A DNA stretch of 64,000 nt, taken from assembly GCA_964641395.1 (NCBI GenBank), contig CAZXKQ010000007.1:8848-72847 (forward strand), in the 5' to 3' direction. The notes below the pieces were generated by a model. That model was not told where the DNA came from, searched no databases, and was given only the letters and a program-made list of their open reading frames with translations. Below are positions 61,310 to 64,000 of this stretch, one piece after another. Within the stretch, counting starts at the first letter, position 1, and the number at the start of each line of letters is the position of its first letter. This DNA is from CANQBR01 sp964641395. Lineage in GTDB: Bacteria > Bacillota > Negativicutes > Acidaminococcales > Acidaminococcaceae. A program made the position numbers and the translations under genes.

Positions 61310-62656
61310 CTAGGGCAGGCCCTTATGCTTCCGCTCCAAAAGGTTGATAAAGTAGTGGAAGGCGGCGAAGCAGAAGAGGGAGTTGCTCACCCAGGCGATG
61401 GGAGAGGCCATGCAGATGCCTCTGAAGCCCAGGTACTGGCTCAGCACTAAGGCCGCCCCGGAGCGCATTACGAATTCGATGCTGGAAGCCAGCATGGGGA
61501 TGAGGCTGATGCCCATCCCCTGGCAGCTGTTGCGGTAGATGAAGATCTGGCTCAAAAAGATGTAGCAGGGCACAGTGTGGAAGATGTACAGCTTGGCCGC
61601 CTCCACCACCGGCGCCTCAGGATTGTCCAGGAAGATGGCGATAATCTGGTTGCCGAAAGAAAAGATCAGCAGGGCGGACAGGAGGCTGAAGCCCCCTGCC
61701 AAAAAGGAGCACCTGCGCACCGCCTCCCGGATGCGGTCGAAGCGGCGGGCGCCGTAGTTCTGGGCGGTGAAGACCGCCATGGAGATGCCGCAGGAGATGA
61801 GGGGCTGGAAGGCGATCTGCTCCATCCGCACCGCGGCGGTGAAGCCGGCGATGGCGGCAGTGCCGAAGCTGTTGCAGACCGACTGGAGGATGAGGACGGC
61901 CAGGCCGATGAGGGAAAACTGCACCGCCATAGGCAGGCCCATCCGCAGGTGGGCCCACAGCTCCGGCCAGTCTAAGCGGAAGTCCTGGCGGCCGATGTGG
62001 AGCTGGGGAAAGCGGCGGTAGATGTACCACAGGCAGAGGAAGGCGGAGAAGGCCTGGGCGATGACCATGGCCACGGCGCTGCCCGGCACCCCCCAGCCGC
62101 AGTAGATGATGAAGAAGAGGGCCAGGGCGATGTTCACCAAGGTGGCTATGATTAAAAAGTAGAGGGGGGTCCGGCTGTCCCCCAGGGAGCGCATGATGGC
62201 GGAGAGGAGGTTGTAGGCCATCATGGCCGTTATGCCGTCTACGATGATCATCACATAGGAGCGGGCATCCGGCACCAGGGCCGCCGGTATGTTCATCAGC
62301 ACCAGCACCGGGTCGATGAGCAGGTGCATGAGGGCCATGATCAGCACCACCCCGGAGCAGGCCAAAAAGAGGCAGGTGGCTATGCTGCGGCGCATCCCCG
62401 CCATGTCCCCCGCCCCGTAGCGTTGGCCTGTTACTACGGTGTAACCGTTGCAGGAGCCTATGGTCAGCATCACTCCGAACATGAAGAGGGGCGAAACGGA
62501 GCCTACCGCGGCCAGGGCCTCTACCCCTATGGTGCGGCCTACGATGATGATGTCGGCTATGTTGTACAGTTGTTGGAAGATGTTGCCTATTAGAAGGGGG
62601 ACCATGAAGGGCAGGATCAGGCTCAGGGGCCTGCCCTCGGTCATGTTGTGCAACAT
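61310..62656 (-). CDS. MATE-family multidrug/metabolite exporter
   Basis: 448 residues, twelve hydrophobic segments in two halves, with MATE blocks LILPFMVPLLIGNIFQQLYNIADIIIVGR at the start and MGISLIPMLASSIEFVMRSG near the C-terminus. Na+/H+-coupled export of organic cations is typical of the family. Confidence 0.92.
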   Translation of the reverse strand: MLHNMTEGRPLSLILPFMVPLLIGNIFQQLYNIADIIIVGRTIGVEALAAVGSVSPLFMFGVMLTIGSCNGYTVVTGQRYGAGDMAGMRRSIATCLFLACSGVVLIMALMHLLIDPVLVLMNIPAALVPDARSYVMIIVDGITAMMAYNLLSAIMRSLGDSRTPLYFLIIATLVNIALALFFIIYCGWGVPGSAVAMVIAQAFSAFLCLWYIYRRFPQLHIGRQDFRLDWPELWAHLRMGLPMAVQFSLIGLAVLILQSVCNSFGTAAIAGFTAAVRMEQIAFQPLISCGISMAVFTAQNYGARRFDRIREAVRRCSFLAGGFSLLSALLIFSFGNQIIAIFLDNPEAPVVEAAKLYIFHTVPCYIFLSQIFIYRNSCQGMGISLIPMLASSIEFVMRSGAALVLSQYLGFRGICMASPIAWVSNSLFCFAAFHYFINLLERKHKGLP

Positions 62657-62807
62657 AGGCTCCTCCCTAGCTGGGCAGAAGATGGGGCTGGGCAGGGATA
62701 CTGCCAGGGGTATTTCACATCATTATAACATAGGCCCCGCTCCTCTGTCAGTACCTAAAGCCCCCTTCAAGCCCCCGCCTGTCAAAAAAGGAATGGGGCG
62801 GCCGCTG

Positions 62808-62836
62808 TTGCCAAAGGGGATAAAAACAGGTATAAT
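62808..62836 (+). promoter_or_regulatory. tenA promoter
   Basis: TTGCCA, 17 nt, TATAAT, about 20 nt before the TPP riboswitch. Confidence 0.85.
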
Positions 62837-62854
62837 AGCCTTGACAACTGCATG

Positions 62855-62935
62855 CGGGAGCTTGTGTTACAGGCTGAGAGGAAGGTGCTACCTTCGACTG
62901 CGAACCTGATTTGGATAATGCCAACGTAGGGAAGA
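62855..62935 (+). promoter_or_regulatory. TPP riboswitch (THI element)
   Basis: Conserved elements in order: GGGAGC, CAGGCTGAGAGG, ACCTTCGACTGCGAACCTGA, TTTGGATAATGCCAACGTAG, GGGAAG. Directly upstream of tenA. A GGGCTGCC/GGCGGCCC hairpin at 62944-62963 followed by TTCCCCTT may be the expression platform. Confidence 0.97.
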
Positions 62936-63016
62936 CGGTGACAGGGCTGCCAAATCGGCGGCCCTTCCCCTTGCAGGACGGCCTGGGCCGGGCCAGCCCG
63001 CAAATTTAGGCAAGAG

Positions 63017-63688
63017 GTGACAACTATGACTATGCTGCAGCAACTGTTGGACGCTACCAAAGACATTTGGACCGCCTACAACCAGCACCCCTTCGTGCTG
63101 GGCATCGAGAGGGGGGACCTGGATAGGGACAAGTTCCGCTACTACATCATCCAGGACTACCTCTACCTCATCGAGTACGCCAAAACCTTCGCCCTAGGCG
63201 TAGCCAAGGCTAAGAGCCTCTACACTATGGCCCTCTTCTCCTCCTTCATCCGCAGCCTGATGGAAGGGGAGCTCACCACCCATAAAGGCTATATAGGCAG
63301 CTTCGGGATTACAGAGGCAGAGGTGACTGCCACTCCCCGGGCCCTGGACAACCTCTCCTACACCTCCTACATGCTGCGGGTGGCCTATGAGGAGGGAGAG
63401 GCGGAGATCCTGGCCGCCATCCTCTCCTGCTCCTACAGCTACCAGGTGATTGCTGAAACCATCCTCCAGCACAACCCGGAGGCAGACAAGCACCCCTTCT
63501 ACGGCCAGTGGGTGCGGACCTATGTGGCGGAGGACTTCGCCCAGGGCAACAGGGCCCTGATCGCTGCCCTGGAGCAGACCACGGCCGACTACAGCCCCCA
63601 ACAGAAACAGCACTTGGTAGACATCTTCACCGCCTGCTCCCGCTACGAACTGGCCTTCTGGGATCTGGGCTGGAAGATGAGCAAATAG
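63017..63688 (+). CDS. tenA: TenA-family thiaminase II / aminopyrimidine aminohydrolase
   Basis: 223 residues. TenA pattern: RYYIIQDYLYLIEYAKTFALG near 36, LCSYSYQVIAE near 134 (here SCSYSYQVIAETIL), HPFYGQWVRTYVAEDFA near 158 and the C-terminal YELAFWDLGWKMSK. Salvages the pyrimidine of degraded thiamin. TPP-repressible by the riboswitch upstream. GAGGTG precedes its ATG. Confidence 0.96.
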   Translation: MTTMTMLQQLLDATKDIWTAYNQHPFVLGIERGDLDRDKFRYYIIQDYLYLIEYAKTFALGVAKAKSLYTMALFSSFIRSLMEGELTTHKGYIGSFGITEAEVTATPRALDNLSYTSYMLRVAYEEGEAEILAAILSCSYSYQVIAETILQHNPEADKHPFYGQWVRTYVAEDFAQGNRALIAALEQTTADYSPQQKQHLVDIFTACSRYELAFWDLGWKMSK

Positions 63689-63752
63689 GGCTGCTGCAAA
63701 GATGGCGTAGCCCGGCCGGCCCAGAGAGGGGAGCTGACGCTTAAGGGCAAAC

Positions 63753-63804
63753 GAGCTAGAAGTCCCGCTGCGTTCTGAGAGGAAGCATGCGGGCCTTTTA
63801 GCTT
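63753..63804 (+). other. Long unexplained hairpin after tenA
   Basis: GAGCTAGAAG pairs with CTTTTAGCTT (two G-U pairs) and inner CCCGC with GCGGG, loop about 20 nt. No T-run follows, so it is not a normal terminator. The remaining 63689-63932 sequence holds nothing else recognisable. Confidence 0.5.
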
Positions 63805-63932
63805 GAGGAGGGCTTAGGATTCAAGCCGCTTCCTTGCCCAAGCCAGCTGGCCGCTTGGCGTACTCAGAAGTAGCTCTATTACGAAAAGTTGAAATATTTT
63901 TAAGGATATCCCTCCTGACCTTCTCCCCTCTG

Positions 63933-63961
63933 TTGACAAAAAGGAGAAAATACGGTACACT
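63933..63961 (+). promoter_or_regulatory. Promoter at window end
   Basis: Consensus TTGACA, 17 nt, TACACT, ahead of the gene that starts at 63986. Confidence 0.8.
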
Positions 63962-63985
63962 CAAGATGAGGAGGTGGTAAGGCCC

Positions 63986-64000
63986 GTGAAGACTAGCGCC
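63986..64000 (+). CDS. Start of an unidentified gene (5 codons, runs off window)
   Basis: GTG AAG ACT AGC GCC preceded by GAGGAGGTGG at a suitable distance and by a strong promoter. The product cannot be identified. Confidence 0.55.

Noticed and set aside
1..64000. CRISPR arrays, insertion sequences, prophage, rRNA
   Set aside because: No direct-repeat arrays, transposase-like proteins, integrases or rRNA segments were seen on either strand.

Overview
The window is a gene-dense, GC-rich (roughly 60%) bacterial chromosome segment with no phage, IS or CRISPR signal. Gene content and order point to Bacillota: HrcA-type CIRCE control of groESL, the rpmE-yqhQ-prfA-prmC-tsaC-rpiB-ywlG-glyA block, the nadD-yqeK-LCP-rsfS-cvfB block, a CvfB protein and an LCP wall ligase. 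A biotin/Na+-type malonate decarboxylase, ferredoxin-type oxidoreductases and two UbiD decarboxylases indicate an anaerobe. A Negativicutes-like lineage is my best guess (inference only).

Layout. 0-3 kb: a LysR regulator between two UbiD-family decarboxylases. 3-11.4 kb: ykvA-like gene, guaA, groES-groEL, tRNA-Pro(CGG), mscL with a zinc ribbon, tyrS, mrp. 11.4-20.1 kb: one tightly overlapping minus-strand operon for all of chorismate, Phe and Tyr synthesis (aroF-tyrA-aroB-aroA-aroC-pheA-aroE-aroK-aroQ), headed by a good promoter, a 41-codon leader peptide packed with Tyr and Phe codons, and an intrinsic terminator. This is a ribosome-mediated attenuator that the ORF scan misses because the peptide is short.

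20-35 kb: a secreted protein, a TSUP transporter and a thioesterase lead into a malonate catabolic island, all on the minus strand. In transcription order it holds a small OadG-like membrane protein, madB, a biotin ligase without HTH, a HutP-family RNA-binding antiterminator, madA, madE, madC, madD, madH, madG, two biotin carriers with identical protein sequence, madL, madM, mdcB/citG and an AEC transporter. Together they make and charge the dephospho-CoA-type ACP, biotinylate the carrier, import malonate, and decarboxylate it at the membrane with expected Na+ export. The island starts with a consensus promoter and a leader of about 640 nt carrying two intrinsic terminators, and a third terminator lies between the HutP-like gene and madA. 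The HutP-like gene inside an operon with repeated attenuators is the most novel system I see here: a likely antitermination circuit for malonate use.

35-50.7 kb: conserved housekeeping blocks plus a MacAB-type ABC exporter. 50.8-53 kb: a plus-strand pair of ferredoxin-like DUF362 protein and ferredoxin-domain aldo/keto reductase. 53-62.7 kb: lysA-like decarboxylase, tatD, metG, rsmI, an acetolactate synthase operon with the small subunit first, an HD protein and a MATE exporter. 62.8-63.7 kb: a TPP riboswitch and tenA. The window closes on an unexplained hairpin, a promoter and the first codons of a further gene. All calls rest on reading translations and motifs; no database search was possible.
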